Notes under the pieces: model-generated
Database searches by the model: none
Told to the model about the DNA's origin: nothing
Seen by the model: the letters and a program-made list of their open reading frames with translations, nothing else
DNA from: WHTI01 sp963826105
Lineage (GTDB): Bacteria; Actinomycetota; CADDZG01; WHSQ01
Assembly (NCBI GenBank): GCA_963826105.1
Contig: CAWGWA010000013.1
Coordinates: 509,570-573,569 of the forward strand
Direction: 5' to 3'
Length of the DNA stretch: 64,000 bases
Shown here: one piece after another, positions 29,338 through 38,746 of the stretch
Layout of the letters: each line of letters opens with the position of its first letter
How positions within the stretch are numbered: the stretch's first letter is position 1
Made by a program: the position numbers and the translations under genes

Positions 29338-31584
29338 TCAGTCCGCGAGGTGGTACGGAACGCTCGCCACGACGACGCCACGCTCGAACAACAGATGCCG
29401 CTTCACGAGAAGTGCTGACTGCCCGTGAAGCAGATGATGCCGCCGTTTCCGAACGATGAACTCCGGGATGACCACGGTCACGACCCGATCGGTGCCGTCC
29501 GCCTCGAACTGCCGGATGTAGTCCACGAGTGAACGCCCGATATCCCTGAACGGCGAGTCGTGGATCTCCAAGGGCACCTGGATCTGATTCCCCAACCATT
29601 CTTCGGCCAGCCGGTCGGTGGCAGCCGGATCGAGTCCGAAGTTGAGAGCGCGGAGGTCGACCGCGCCCAGGGTCTCGGCGTACTCCAGCGCCTGGAGGCT
29701 CGCATTGTGCACACCGGAGACGAGGACCACTACGTGGTTCCTGGCCGGCTCCCGAGTCACTGCCGGGTCGCCCTTCATCGCCGGGATATCGATCACTTGG
29801 ATCGAACGCTCGGCGAGGAACGAGGCCTTGAGGCGATGCACCTTGGGACGACGCAGGATCTCCCAGAGACCGCCGCCTTCGAGCATCTCGGGAACCAGGA
29901 GGCTGAAGAAGTCCTCGGCCGGGAGTCGCTCCTTCATTGCGTTGAGATGCGACTTGATCCGCTGCTCGGGACGACCGGACCCGTCGACGATCGTGACCGG
30001 GATGTCGGGCGCGATCAGATCGAACCCGGAGGCATCCGCCTCATTCAACGCGATCGCGGTGATCTCGCGGGGTCGCGCCGAACGGGCATAACCAACCGCT
30101 CTGGTGGTGGCTGAGTCCACACCTCTCAACAGGATGACCATCGAATGATGTCCTGCGCGCCGGTCGATCGGACGTCGGGAAGGATTCGCAAGTTGTCGAC
30201 CAACGTCGCGGTAGTGATGTTCGATCGAGCGCATCAGGAGGATCAGCAGTGGGATCATGCAAACGACGATCCATGCGCCGTGAGTGAATTTGGTCGTCAC
30301 CACGATAAGGAAAACGAGTCCGGTGATGGCCGCTCCTGCACCGTTGATGAGCATGCGGCGCCCGGCGCCCGCCTCACGCGTTCGTTTCCAGTGAACCACC
30401 ATCCCCGCCTGGGACAGTGTGAAAGAGATGAACACGCCAACGAGATAGAGCTGGATCAGCTTGTTGAGGTCGGCGTCGAAGACCACCACCAGGAGTGAGG
30501 CGAGAACTGCCAGGATCAAGATCCCGTTGGAAAAGACGAGTCGATCGCCCCTGTTCACGAACTGACGAGGCATGAAGCGGTCCTGAGCAAGGATCGATAC
30601 CAGTCGCGGAAAGTCCTGATAGGCGGTGTTGGCAGCCAGGATCAGGATGCCGGCGGTCATGGTCTGTAGGGCATAGAACATGAATCCGCCGCCGAACACC
30701 GCGTGAGAGATCTGTGCGACCACCGTGCGGGCCGATTCCTCGGTGTAGACCACCTGGGTCTTGTTGGCGAGCCATGAGATCCCGAGGAACATGGTGATCG
30801 ACATCACGCCCATCACGGTCAGGGTTGATGCGGCGTTCCGAGACTGCGGGTAGCGGAATGCAGGCACCCCGTTCGAGATCGCTTCGACCCCGGTCAAAGC
30901 GGTCGTGCCGGCGGAGAACGCCTTAAGGATCAGGAACAACGTCAGCGCTTGCTCAGACTCGAGATGGGTTCCGGCGCTCTCTGCCAGAGGACAACCACCA
31001 ACGCACTTCACGAATCCGGTGACGAGAAGCGCGTACACCGAGATGACGAAGCCATAGGTAGGAATAGCGAAGAGCGTTCCCGACTCTTTCGTCCCCCTCA
31101 GATTCATCAGGGTCACGAAAACGATGAACGCGATAGCGAGGCCGATCTTGCGATCGGCCAAACCTGGAGCGGCGGAGGTGATCGCGTCGACCCCGGCGGT
31201 GATCGAAACCGAGACCGTCAGGATGTAGTCGATCAACAGAGCCGCGGCCGCGAGCAAGCCCGGATAGGTCCCGAGGTTCTCGTGGGCGACGATGTAGGCG
31301 CCACCCCCGCTCGGATACGCGTGCACGGTCTGCCGGTAGGAGATGACTACCGTTCCCAGGAGGAACGCGACTGCCAGTGAGATCGGTAAGACCAGGCTGA
31401 GGGCACTGGAGCCCACCATCGCCAGAACCAGCAGGATCTCCTGCGTTGCGTAGGCGTTCGAGGACAGCGGATCCGAGGAGAAGACGGGAAGAGCCAGGGT
31501 CTTGGGAAGCAGAGTGTGCTCGAGCTCGCTCGAGGCCATCTCCCGACCCAGGACCACTCGCTTGAAGATCCTGGTCTTGCTCAT
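29338..31584 (-). CDS. APC-superfamily permease, KimA-like potassium importer candidate
   Basis: 748 residues: about 12 membrane helices (residues 30-480; SSDPLSSNAYATQEILL, YPSGGGAYIVAHENLG, FSAGTTALTGVEAISNGVPAF) and a large cytoplasmic C-terminal part of about 270 residues with USP-like alternation (HHSMVILLRGVDSATTRAVGYA). The SSNAYATQE and YPSGGGAY motifs are those of the KimA/YdaO K+ importer group rather than typical amino-acid permeases. Divergent KdpD/KdpE-like genes 158 bases away support a role in potassium. The ATG 31584 (MSKTRIFKR) is preferred over the GTG four codons upstream. Confidence 0.8.
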   Translation of the reverse strand: MSKTRIFKRVVLGREMASSELEHTLLPKTLALPVFSSDPLSSNAYATQEILLVLAMVGSSALSLVLPISLAVAFLLGTVVISYRQTVHAYPSGGGAYIVAHENLGTYPGLLAAAALLIDYILTVSVSITAGVDAITSAAPGLADRKIGLAIAFIVFVTLMNLRGTKESGTLFAIPTYGFVISVYALLVTGFVKCVGGCPLAESAGTHLESEQALTLFLILKAFSAGTTALTGVEAISNGVPAFRYPQSRNAASTLTVMGVMSITMFLGISWLANKTQVVYTEESARTVVAQISHAVFGGGFMFYALQTMTAGILILAANTAYQDFPRLVSILAQDRFMPRQFVNRGDRLVFSNGILILAVLASLLVVVFDADLNKLIQLYLVGVFISFTLSQAGMVVHWKRTREAGAGRRMLINGAGAAITGLVFLIVVTTKFTHGAWIVVCMIPLLILLMRSIEHHYRDVGRQLANPSRRPIDRRAGHHSMVILLRGVDSATTRAVGYARSARPREITAIALNEADASGFDLIAPDIPVTIVDGSGRPEQRIKSHLNAMKERLPAEDFFSLLVPEMLEGGGLWEILRRPKVHRLKASFLAERSIQVIDIPAMKGDPAVTREPARNHVVVLVSGVHNASLQALEYAETLGAVDLRALNFGLDPAATDRLAEEWLGNQIQVPLEIHDSPFRDIGRSLVDYIRQFEADGTDRVVTVVIPEFIVRKRRHHLLHGQSALLVKRHLLFERGVVVASVPYHLAD

Positions 31585-31680
31585 CGAAGCGGCCACTCGG
31601 GCGAGCCTTCCTAGAGGAGGATGTCGACTTCAGTGTCGCGACCCCGCCATGACGAAGGCGTTAGGAAACCCCTTGCGTGC

Positions 31681-31696
31681 GTAAGGATTCCGTAAG
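31681..31696. promoter_or_regulatory. Direct repeat, possible response-regulator site
   Basis: GTAAG at 31681-31685 and again at 31692-31696, an 11-bp period typical of OmpR/KdpE-family tandem sites. It lies in the 157-bp space between the divergent KimA-like gene and the KdpD-like kinase. The repeat is short, so this is a tentative call. Confidence 0.4.
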
Positions 31697-31741
31697 TTTC
31701 ATCAGGCCCGAGCGTGCTTTCGGGGTTCGATTGGGCAGACA

Positions 31742-33211
31742 ATGAGATCGATGACCGATCCGGGACAACACCGAGGGCAGCGCACACCTCCCTGGCGGGG
31801 GATGGCCGTCGCGGTGGTCAGCCCCGCGCTGGTGTCGACACTCGCGATCTCCGACGCACAACCCTCCCGATCCGTTGTGGCCGTTCTGTACGTCATGTCG
31901 ATCGTGGTCGCGGCGCGACTCGGGGGTTCTCTCGCGGGAGTAGGTGCCTCGCTGGTGTCATTCTTGGCCCTCAACTACTTCTTCACCCCACCTCTCCACA
32001 CCTTCGAAGTCGGGACGGTGGAGGATGTCGTTTCTCTGTTCGTGTTCCTCGTCGTTTCGGTGATCGTCGGATTCCTGTATTCATCCGTGGTTGCCTCACG
32101 AGCCAAGAGCGAGCGACGTGAGTTCGGGGCGCGCCTGATGAATCGGCTGGCGACCCGATTGCTGTCTGGAGATCCGCCGGAGGAGGCATTGTCGAGGTTC
32201 AGCTCTGGGGTTGTGGATCTTCTGGGTCTGGCGCATTGCGAGATCGAGACCGTCTTCAGTGGGGACTCATCCGACTTGGCCCGGGAGAGCGTCGTTACGG
32301 AGCCGACCAGAGAAGTGCGCCTGGTGGCGAGAGGGAGCGAGATCGGGACCATGCGGCTGTGGTTCGGTTCAGGCACCCGTCTCGGCGAGAGTGAGGAGCA
32401 GCTGCTGGCGTCGCTCGCGACTCAACTGGCGCTAGCTCTCGAGAGTTGGCGATTGAGCCTCGAGGTCCGCCGAGCAGAGTTGGAGGTCAGCGCCACCCGA
32501 CTGAAGGCCGCGTTGTTCTCGGGGGTCACGCACGACGTCAAGACGCCTCTGGCCGCGATCACAGCATCAGTGACGAGCCTTATCGATGGCCGGGGATTCT
32601 CGGAGGAGGAACACCGCGAACACCTCGAGACCATCAAGCAGGAGGCCGAGCGACTCCATCGAGTGGTCAACAACCTGCTCGATGTTGCACGGCTCCACGC
32701 TGGAGCCCTGGTAGCTACGAAGGTCCCGAGCCCGATCGATGAGCTGATGGAGAGTGTCGTGCATCGACTTCGCCCGAGTCTAGGTCCCCGAGAGGTCGAC
32801 ATCCGGGTCGGGGATGAGGTCCCAGAGATCCCGATGGACGTGGTTCAGATCGATCAGGTGCTGACGAACCTGATCGAGAACGCGATCAAGTTCACACCTG
32901 ACGGAAGTGCCATCTTCCTGTCGGCCGTCGGCCACCCTGGCGGCATAAGAGTGACGGTGGAGGATAGGGGACCGGGCATCGCGAGTTCGGACCGCGATCG
33001 GATCCTGGAACCCTATGAGACCGGACGGACCGCGAACTCGGGCACCGGGCTAGGTCTTGCCATATCGAAAGCGATCGTCATCGCTCATGGAGGTCGGTTA
33101 TGGGTACGTGAGGCGCCGAGCGGCGGCGCGGCCATCACCTTCGAGCTGCCGGGCGAGCCCGACGGTCTCCCCGAGGCGGTGATCGATGGCAGCGCGGGTT
33201 CTAGTCGTTGA
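31742..33211 (+). CDS. KdpD-like sensor histidine kinase (DUF4118)
   Basis: 489 residues: four-helix DUF4118 membrane domain (residues 20-115), a GAF-like linker (130-230), HisKA with the phospho-acceptor His in THDVKTPLAA (near 267) and HATPase with NLIENAIKFT, VEDRGPGI and GTGLGLAISKAI. It is equivalent to the C-terminal half of KdpD and lacks the N-terminal KdpD and USP domains. Such truncated KdpD proteins sense potassium or ionic state. It overlaps kdpE by 26 bases. Confidence 0.88.
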   Translation: MRSMTDPGQHRGQRTPPWRGMAVAVVSPALVSTLAISDAQPSRSVVAVLYVMSIVVAARLGGSLAGVGASLVSFLALNYFFTPPLHTFEVGTVEDVVSLFVFLVVSVIVGFLYSSVVASRAKSERREFGARLMNRLATRLLSGDPPEEALSRFSSGVVDLLGLAHCEIETVFSGDSSDLARESVVTEPTREVRLVARGSEIGTMRLWFGSGTRLGESEEQLLASLATQLALALESWRLSLEVRRAELEVSATRLKAALFSGVTHDVKTPLAAITASVTSLIDGRGFSEEEHREHLETIKQEAERLHRVVNNLLDVARLHAGALVATKVPSPIDELMESVVHRLRPSLGPREVDIRVGDEVPEIPMDVVQIDQVLTNLIENAIKFTPDGSAIFLSAVGHPGGIRVTVEDRGPGIASSDRDRILEPYETGRTANSGTGLGLAISKAIVIAHGGRLWVREAPSGGAAITFELPGEPDGLPEAVIDGSAGSSR

Positions 33212-33875
33212 CGACGACAGGCAGATGCTCCGAGCGGTCAAGAACGCTCTCACCGCGCGCGGATACGAGGTGGTGACGGCCGGGAGTGGTGAAGGAGCTC
33301 TGGATCTGGCTGCAGAAGGAGATCTCGATCTCGTACTCCTCGACCTCGGACTCCCGGGGATCGAAGGACACGAGGTGATCGAACGCCTCCGATCGTTCTC
33401 CGAAGTACCGGTGATCGTGATCTCGGTTAGGGAGTCACAAGAAGACAAGGTCGCGGCTCTGGACGTGGGTGCCGATGATTTCGTAACCAAACCCTTCGGG
33501 ATGGCCGAGTTGCTTGCGCGTATGCGGGCGGTACTACGGCGAGCCACGGGCGAAGCAGAGGTTCAAACCGTTCTGCGCTTCAAGGGACTGGAGGTCGACG
33601 TACTCAAGAAGCTCGTCAAGCTCGAGGACGAGCCCATCCATCTCACGCCGACCGAGTACCGGCTCCTCGAGTCGATGGCCTCCAATCCTGGGAAGCTGCT
33701 GACTCATCAGTGGCTCCTACAGAAGGTATGGGGCCAGGGGTACGGGACGGAGTCCCACTATCTGCGTCTGTACGTGAAACAGCTGAGAGAGAAACTCGGC
33801 GACAGGCCCTCGGCCCCCGTGTGGATCACGACAGAGCCGGGACTCGGCTACCGGTGGCTTCCGGAACCGATCTGA
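33186..33875 (+). CDS. KdpE-like OmpR-family response regulator
   Basis: 229 residues. Receiver domain: VLVVDDDRQ acidic pair, phospho-acceptor Asp in LVLLDLGLPG, VISVRES and the Lys in VTKPFG. Then an OmpR winged helix (HLTPTEYRLLESMASNPGKLLT, ESHYLRLYVKQLREKL, TEPGLGYRW). It is closest to KdpE in length and sequence style. It is translated from inside the kinase 3' end and likely acts on the divergent KimA-like gene or on kdp genes elsewhere. Confidence 0.9.
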   Translation: MAARVLVVDDDRQMLRAVKNALTARGYEVVTAGSGEGALDLAAEGDLDLVLLDLGLPGIEGHEVIERLRSFSEVPVIVISVRESQEDKVAALDVGADDFVTKPFGMAELLARMRAVLRRATGEAEVQTVLRFKGLEVDVLKKLVKLEDEPIHLTPTEYRLLESMASNPGKLLTHQWLLQKVWGQGYGTESHYLRLYVKQLREKLGDRPSAPVWITTEPGLGYRWLPEPI

Positions 33876-33879
33876 GCGC

Positions 33880-34692
33880 TCAAGCAGTGAGCGTCAGCTG
33901 CGTCTCGTATGGTCCTCGTCCCATGAGCACGGCCGCGCCGCAGCGCGCTGCGAACGCGACCGCTTCCTGGGGGGGACGTCCTTCGGCGAGAGCGAACGTC
34001 AGGCCCCCGGCGAAGCCGTCGCCGGCTCCGTAGCGATCCACGATCGGACCGGGCAAGGGGGCCGGGTCGTAGCTCTGGGGTTCCTCACCTGCCAGCTGGA
34101 ACGTCCCACCGGAACCGCTGGCGGTGCGCACGACGAGGTTAGGAGGAGGATCGAGATCACCGTCTTGATACTTCTCTCCGGCGTCTAAAGAGCTGCCGAC
34201 CAAGGCATCGAGCTGAACGCCGGATTCGGCGAGCGCGGGGAGCACCCGAGCTGTCGATACGAGAACCTTCGCTCGCCTCGCGTGCTCGAGCGCTTCCTTG
34301 TCACCCGCGGTGAAGTAGCAACCCGCCGCGGCGTCGAGAAGGTCCCAGGGCAGGTCATCGGCGCCGTTGGCGTGGAGGCGACTACCGATCACGGTGATGG
34401 TGCGCTCGCCGTTGTCATCGATGTGAACGATTCCTCGCCTGGTGGGTTCGTCGCGGAAGACCGCGTGAACGGTGAAGCCCATGCGTTCCATCTCGCGCTC
34501 GGCTCGATGCCCGAGGTCGTCGTCACCGAGGGCGACGAAGAGATCGACGTTTCCCGCCAACTTGAAAAGTTGTCCGGCGGCCGCGGGTGCACCGCCTGCG
34601 GGCGCCGACCACGACGTCGTGGCGTGGACGATCTCTCCGGGGGTGGGCAGGTGGTCGACGCGGAGCGCCTCGATCCACTCGTGGTGTCCCAC
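33880..34692 (-). CDS. PfkB-family carbohydrate/nucleoside kinase
   Basis: 270 residues with the PfkB C-terminal signature in modified form, DRYGAGDGFAGG (usually DTxGAGD; catalytic Asp kept), and N-terminal GGAPAAAGQLFKLAG substrate loop. The sequence upstream of the GTG at 34692 still looks like family N-terminus (RVRVAVV) but meets a stop after six codons with no start codon, so the true start may be mis-sequenced (GTA at 34705-34707). It lies downstream of the rhomboid gene on the same strand. Substrate unknown. Confidence 0.8.
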   Translation of the reverse strand: MGHHEWIEALRVDHLPTPGEIVHATTSWSAPAGGAPAAAGQLFKLAGNVDLFVALGDDDLGHRAEREMERMGFTVHAVFRDEPTRRGIVHIDDNGERTITVIGSRLHANGADDLPWDLLDAAAGCYFTAGDKEALEHARRAKVLVSTARVLPALAESGVQLDALVGSSLDAGEKYQDGDLDPPPNLVVRTASGSGGTFQLAGEEPQSYDPAPLPGPIVDRYGAGDGFAGGLTFALAEGRPPQEAVAFAARCGAAVLMGRGPYETQLTLTA

Positions 34693-34710
34693 GACCGCGA
34701 CGCGTACCCG

Positions 34711-35436
34711 CTAGCGCCAGGATGGATAGGGGTTGTGATACACGGGGGGATGAGGACGTCCGCCGAGCAGGAAGACGCCGATGACCCCGAAGGCGAACCC
34801 CCCGACGTGCGCCATCCACGCGACTCCGCCTTCGCCGGCCAGTTCCTGCGTCCCGATGAGGAACTGATAGACGAACCACACGCCGAGCACGATGACCGCC
34901 GACATCTGGATGATCGTGAAGATGAAGATGATCGGAACGAGGACGTTGACCTTCGCCTTCGGATAGAGGACCAGATAGGCACCCATGACGGCCGCCACCG
35001 CTCCCGACGCTCCAACGAGCGGTGCCACGGAATCGAGATGCGTATAGATGTGAGCGAACGCTGCGGCGAAACCTCCCGCCAGATAGAACAGCAGGTACTT
35101 GAAGTGACCCAGGTGGTCCTCGACGTTGTTGCCGAACACCCACAGGAACAAGAGGTTCCCGATGATGTGGAACCACCCTGCGTGGAGGAACATCGCTACG
35201 AGGATGGCGAAGAGGACCTCGAGGGTGGAGTCCGGGTGGGGGATGGCGGAGGTGCAACGCTCCACGAGCTCGCAGGGGGCCGGCGCATGCTCCACGAAGT
35301 AACGATTGGACGCCTGCGTCTGGCCCAGTCCGGGAGTCATGAAGAACATGATCACGTTGGCCGCGACGAGCCCGATCGTGACATAGGGGGTGCGCCGGGT
35401 TGGATTGACGTCTGAGATCGGGATGAGACTGAGCAC
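34711..35436 (-). CDS. Rhomboid-family intramembrane serine protease
   Basis: 241 residues with six or seven membrane helices. The catalytic Ser is in GASGAVAAVMG and the catalytic His in WMAHVGGFAFG; the AGWFHIIGNLLFLWVFGNNVE block carries the oxyanion-type Asn and His. An extracytoplasmic loop (residues 35-65) has two Cys. The proline-rich tail (PHPPVYHNPYP) is probably cytoplasmic. The substrate is unknown. Confidence 0.93.
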   Translation of the reverse strand: MLSLIPISDVNPTRRTPYVTIGLVAANVIMFFMTPGLGQTQASNRYFVEHAPAPCELVERCTSAIPHPDSTLEVLFAILVAMFLHAGWFHIIGNLLFLWVFGNNVEDHLGHFKYLLFYLAGGFAAAFAHIYTHLDSVAPLVGASGAVAAVMGAYLVLYPKAKVNVLVPIIFIFTIIQMSAVIVLGVWFVYQFLIGTQELAGEGGVAWMAHVGGFAFGVIGVFLLGGRPHPPVYHNPYPSWR

Positions 35437-35516
35437 CGATCGAGTATAGGTTTCAGTCCGGAAGTAGGCGGCTTTTGGGCCGTGCCCACTCAGGAACCAA
35501 CCCAGGGGAGGACCCG

Positions 35517-35889
35517 ATGCGGGACGAGTTGCGGAGGATGGCCTTGATCGGCTCGGGCGTTGCCGAGCTAACCAAGGCCCGCGTGGAGCAGATCGTTAAG
35601 GACCTCGTCAAGAAGGGCGAGGTCGGCCGGGAACAGGCCTCTCACGTGGTCAAAGACCTGATGGAGCGGAGCAAGGACAACCGTCGGGAGATCGCAGCCT
35701 TCGTTCGCGGCGAGATCCGCTCGCAGATCGAGTCGCTCGGGCTCGCGACCAAGCGTGACTTCGAACGTCTGGAGCGTCGCGTGGGACGCCTCGAGGAGCG
35801 AGCGAAGAAGACCACCGCTCCCAAGAAAACGACTGGCGAAGAAGAAGACCACCGCCAAGAAGTCAACTGCCAAGCCGGCGTCTTCCTGA
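35517..35889 (+). CDS. Phasin-like coiled-coil protein with Lys/Ala tail (one frameshift)
   Basis: An N-terminal helical region of about 105 residues (LRRMALIGSGVAELTKARVE, IVKDLVKKGEVGREQASHVV, then a coiled coil) as in PhaI/PhaF-like phasins. An extra base near 35832 breaks the frame; past it the frame ending at 35889 gives LAKKKTTAKKSTAKPASS, the expected histone-H1-like Lys/Ala tail. Without repair the frame would fuse wrongly to the next gene. Such proteins coat polyester granules and can bind DNA through the tail. The ATG 35517 follows GGGGAGGA. Confidence 0.7.
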
Positions 35890-35891
35890 CG

Positions 35892-36065
35892 ATGACGGCC
35901 GATGGCGGAGGCGAGGTCGAAGCGTTCCTTCTGCGGGCGCGGAACCTGCTTGAGTCTGCCGAGGCCGCGGACCCGGAGGCGCGTCTGAAGGCTCTCGAGG
36001 ATCTCCACGGCCTTCTAGAGGAGGAGCTCGATCGCATCGTCGAGCAGAACCCGCCTCGACAGTGA
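35892..36065 (+). CDS. Small acidic helical protein
   Basis: 57 residues (MTADGGGEVEAFLLRARNLLESAEA through IVEQNPPRQ), predicted two helices, acidic. It starts 2 bases after the repaired phasin-like stop and ends 4 bases before tlyA, so it fits an operon. Not a recognised family; its size recalls XseB-type small subunits, but no xseA is present. Confidence 0.5.
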   Translation: MTADGGGEVEAFLLRARNLLESAEAADPEARLKALEDLHGLLEEELDRIVEQNPPRQ

Positions 36066-36069
36066 GCTC

Positions 36070-36821
36070 GTGAGACGAGGTCTCGCTCGCTCTCGCTCGG
36101 ACGCGCAGCGGGCCATCGAGCAGGGACTCGTCGTCGTCGGTGGCATGCCGGCGATGAAACCCGCGACGATGGTCGATCGTGAAGCTTCGATCGTCATGGC
36201 CGCCGACCCGTCTCGGTTCGTCTCGCGGGTGGTGAAAAGCTCGACGGCGCCCTCGAACGGTTGGGCCTCGATGTGGCCGGCCGCCGATGGCTGGATGCCG
36301 GCGCATCGACCGGCGGGTTCACCGATCGGCTCCTTCAAGGTGGCGCACTCGAGGTGATCGCTGCCGATGTCGGTTACGGGCAACTCGATTGGACCCTGCG
36401 CGAGGACGACCGAGTGACGGTGCTCGAGCGCACCAACATCCGTGCCCTGGCCCCAACTGACCTCCCGTGGTTGCCCGACGGGGTCGTCGCGGACCTGTCG
36501 TTCATCTCGTTGGTGACCGTCCTACCGGCACTGTGCAATCTGGTCACGGACACTGGCGAGATGGTCCTGCTGGTGAAGCCGCAGTTCGAGGTCGGTCGTG
36601 CCGAGGTCGGCAAGGGCGGAGTGGTCCGCGACCCGGAGTTGTGGCGCAGAGCGCTCGTCAAGGTGATCACTGCGGCGGAGTCCCTCGGGTGGCACGGTGC
36701 CGGGGCCACATACTCGTCGCCCCCCGGCCCCTCGGGTAATCGCGAGTTCTTCGTCCATCTGCGCAAGGATGGGGGCCTGGATCAATCGACGATCGACCGC
36801 GCCATCGAGGAGGCGCCGTGA
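36070..36821 (+). CDS. tlyA: TlyA-type rRNA 2'-O-methyltransferase (one frameshift)
   Basis: Methylates 16S C1409 and 23S C1920 in actinobacteria and affects capreomycin sensitivity. The S4 domain is at the N-terminus (RRGLARSRSDAQRAIEQGLV), followed by an FtsJ-like methyltransferase: WLDAGASTGGFTD (SAM loop), VVADLSFISL, KPQFEVGR and GNREFFVHL. GGG at 36227-36229 should be GGGG: inserting one G gives the conserved SRGGEKL join. Repaired length is about 250 residues. The stop overlaps the nadK GTG; tlyA-nadK-recN order is as in mycobacteria. Confidence 0.93.
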
Positions 36822-37603
36822 AGCTCGAGCGGATCTCTCTCATCGTTCATACCGGCAAGTCCGAGTCGTCCTCGGTGACCTCCAAGATCGAGCGGTGGGC
36901 AAGCTCGCACAACATCGCGATCTCCGAGGACGATCCCGATCTCGTGATCGCCGCGGGCGGAGACGGGACGATGCTGCGCGCTGCCCAGATCGCGCATCGA
37001 GAGGATGCTCCGCTCCTTGGGATCAACCTCGGGCGCCTCGGCTATCTGCCGGAGGTTGAGGTCGGCGGGGAGGACGAGGCCCTGACGCGCATCTCCTCGG
37101 GAGACTTCAACCTCGAGGAACGGATGATGCTGGTGTGCGAGGACCCCTCGGGGGCCGAGCGGGTTGCCCTCAACGAGGTCCTGGTCGAACGCTCCACGCG
37201 CCACCGGCTGGTGCGTCTCGCGGTGAAGGTGAGCGGGGAGCAGTTGGCAACTTTCTCCGCCGACGGACTGATCCTCGCAACCCCAACCGGATCGACCGCC
37301 TACGCATTGTCGGCCGGTGGTCCGCTCGTCTCTCCTCGCACGCAATGCATGGTCCTGGTACCCGTCAGCGCGCACATGCTGTTCTCACGCCCGCTGGTAC
37401 TCGCACCCGATGACGAGGTTCAGATCGACGTCGATCCGGGAGGCGACACCGCCGCAACCGCCCTCGACGGTGCCGATGGGTGGGACGTCACGCCCGGACA
37501 ATCGATCAGGATCCGACGCCATCCGAGGCCGCTGAACCTGGTCCGCCTATCGGGCCCGAGGTTCCTCGAGCGCCTGCGCACCAAGCTCGACCTGCCCGGC
37601 TAG
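36818..37603 (+). CDS. nadK: NAD kinase
   Basis: Phosphorylates NAD to NADP. Motifs: AGGDGTMLRAA (catalytic Asp), GINLGRLGYLPE, LNEVLVER and DGLILATPTGSTAYALSAGGP. 261 residues, slightly short at the N-terminus compared with mycobacterial forms. GTG start coupled to tlyA by overlap. The next gene on this strand, recN, is 3.2 kb away, separated by three minus-strand genes inserted into the usual block. Confidence 0.96.
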   Translation: MKLERISLIVHTGKSESSSVTSKIERWASSHNIAISEDDPDLVIAAGGDGTMLRAAQIAHREDAPLLGINLGRLGYLPEVEVGGEDEALTRISSGDFNLEERMMLVCEDPSGAERVALNEVLVERSTRHRLVRLAVKVSGEQLATFSADGLILATPTGSTAYALSAGGPLVSPRTQCMVLVPVSAHMLFSRPLVLAPDDEVQIDVDPGGDTAATALDGADGWDVTPGQSIRIRRHPRPLNLVRLSGPRFLERLRTKLDLPG

Positions 37604-37620
37604 GACGCGCCAAGCCCTCG

Positions 37621-38746
37621 TTAGTACTTGAACGTGCCGGTAGCGATACCGCGTGGAGGTTACCTGCGTGATCTTCGAAGAATGACGCCGCAGAGGAACG
37701 GTCACGACGAGCGCGCCAGATTCGCTCACCGCTCCATTCTCCTGACGAAGGTAGCGGAGCTTCCCGTCGCACCAGTCGGAGTAGACGTACGCCCCCTGGA
37801 GCCAGGGGATCTCTGGTGCCGCGGTGGAGGTAGGCACCGGTGACCGAGCACGCACCGATCCCCGTACAAGTAGATGTGGATCGTGGGAACGTGGTCCGCC
37901 GGCTCAACGGCACCTTCAGGGCGTCCGTCATAAAGCCGCAGACCTTCCATGTGGTTCCAGCCGTAGTTCTCGCCGCCGGACGAAGAGGCCGGTTGGAAGT
38001 CGATCTCCTCTTCGGCCGCCTGACCGACGTCGGCGATCCACAGATCACGGGTCGCGGTCGAACGAGAACTCCACGGATGCGGAGGCAGTACGCCCAGATC
38101 TCCGGCGCCCTTCGCCACCAACGAATGGGTTGTCGGCCGGAACCGTGTAAGGAGCACCACCGATGGCCGCGGATCGATGCGAAGCATCTTGCCGAGGAGG
38201 ACGTTCTGCTCTGCGCGTTGTAGTTCGGATCGCCGCTACCCCCGCCGTCACCGAAGCCGAGGTAGAGGTGACCGTCGGGGCCGAAGATCAGCGTCCTGCC
38301 GTTGTGGTTCGCCTCGGGCTGATCGAGGAATAGGACCTCGCGGCGCGAGGCGGGGACCGCGACACCGTTCGCGAATCGAACTCGAGGACGTGGGTGTCGC
38401 CCGCGGCGTCGGTCATGTTGATGTACATGAAGTCGCCGTCGGGCGAGAAGGCGAGACCCAGCAGACCTTGCTCGAGGCCCGTCGATACCTCGGCCGAGAT
38501 GTCGAGCACGGGAACGGGATCGAAGACGAGTCCGTCGCGCACCGCTCGGATCGTGCCGGTCTTCTCCACAACGTAGAGGTCGTCACTGTCGGGATGCTGC
38601 GCGATCGCGACCGGGAGGGCGAAGGCGCCGGTCACGGAGGCCAGGAGGAGGATCGGCGCGGTCTGCGCCGCACTCCTCGGTGCCGGAACGGTCCCAACGG
38701 TTCCGATCAGCAGGGTCAATCCGAGCAGCAGTGCGGCGCGGCGCAT
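37621..38746 (-). pseudogene. PQQ-type sugar (glucose/sorbosone) dehydrogenase, multiply frameshifted
   Basis: Secreted beta-propeller dehydrogenase read in pieces: signal peptide MRRAALLLGLTLLIGTVGTV at 38746; ALPVAIAQHPDSDDLYVVEK, EQGLLGLAFSPDG, then (other frames) NHNGRTLIFGPDGHLYLGFGD, LGKMLRIDPR, RDLWIADVGQAAEEEIDF, GENYGWNHMEG, PWLQGAYVYSDWCDGKLRYL and a final TGTFKY before TAA at 37621. At least five frame changes. Either a decaying gene or a stretch of poor consensus. GGAGGAG precedes the ATG. Its 5' end is overlapped by the HNH reading frame. Confidence 0.75.

Noticed and set aside
31585..31741. A c-di-AMP (ydaO-type) riboswitch before the KimA-like gene
   Set aside because: None of the conserved riboswitch blocks can be seen and the gap is only 157 bases, shared with the divergent kinase.
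35475..36065. One 196-codon gene covering the phasin-like and small acidic proteins
   Set aside because: The single frame exists only because of an extra base near 35832; the alternative frame supplies the expected Lys/Ala tail and a stop just before the ATG at 35892.
38583..38746. The last 55 codons of the HNH frame as genuine protein
   Set aside because: They overlap the signal-peptide codons and ribosome site of the sugar dehydrogenase, and their composition changes sharply; a frameshift with a stop near 38815 is more likely.
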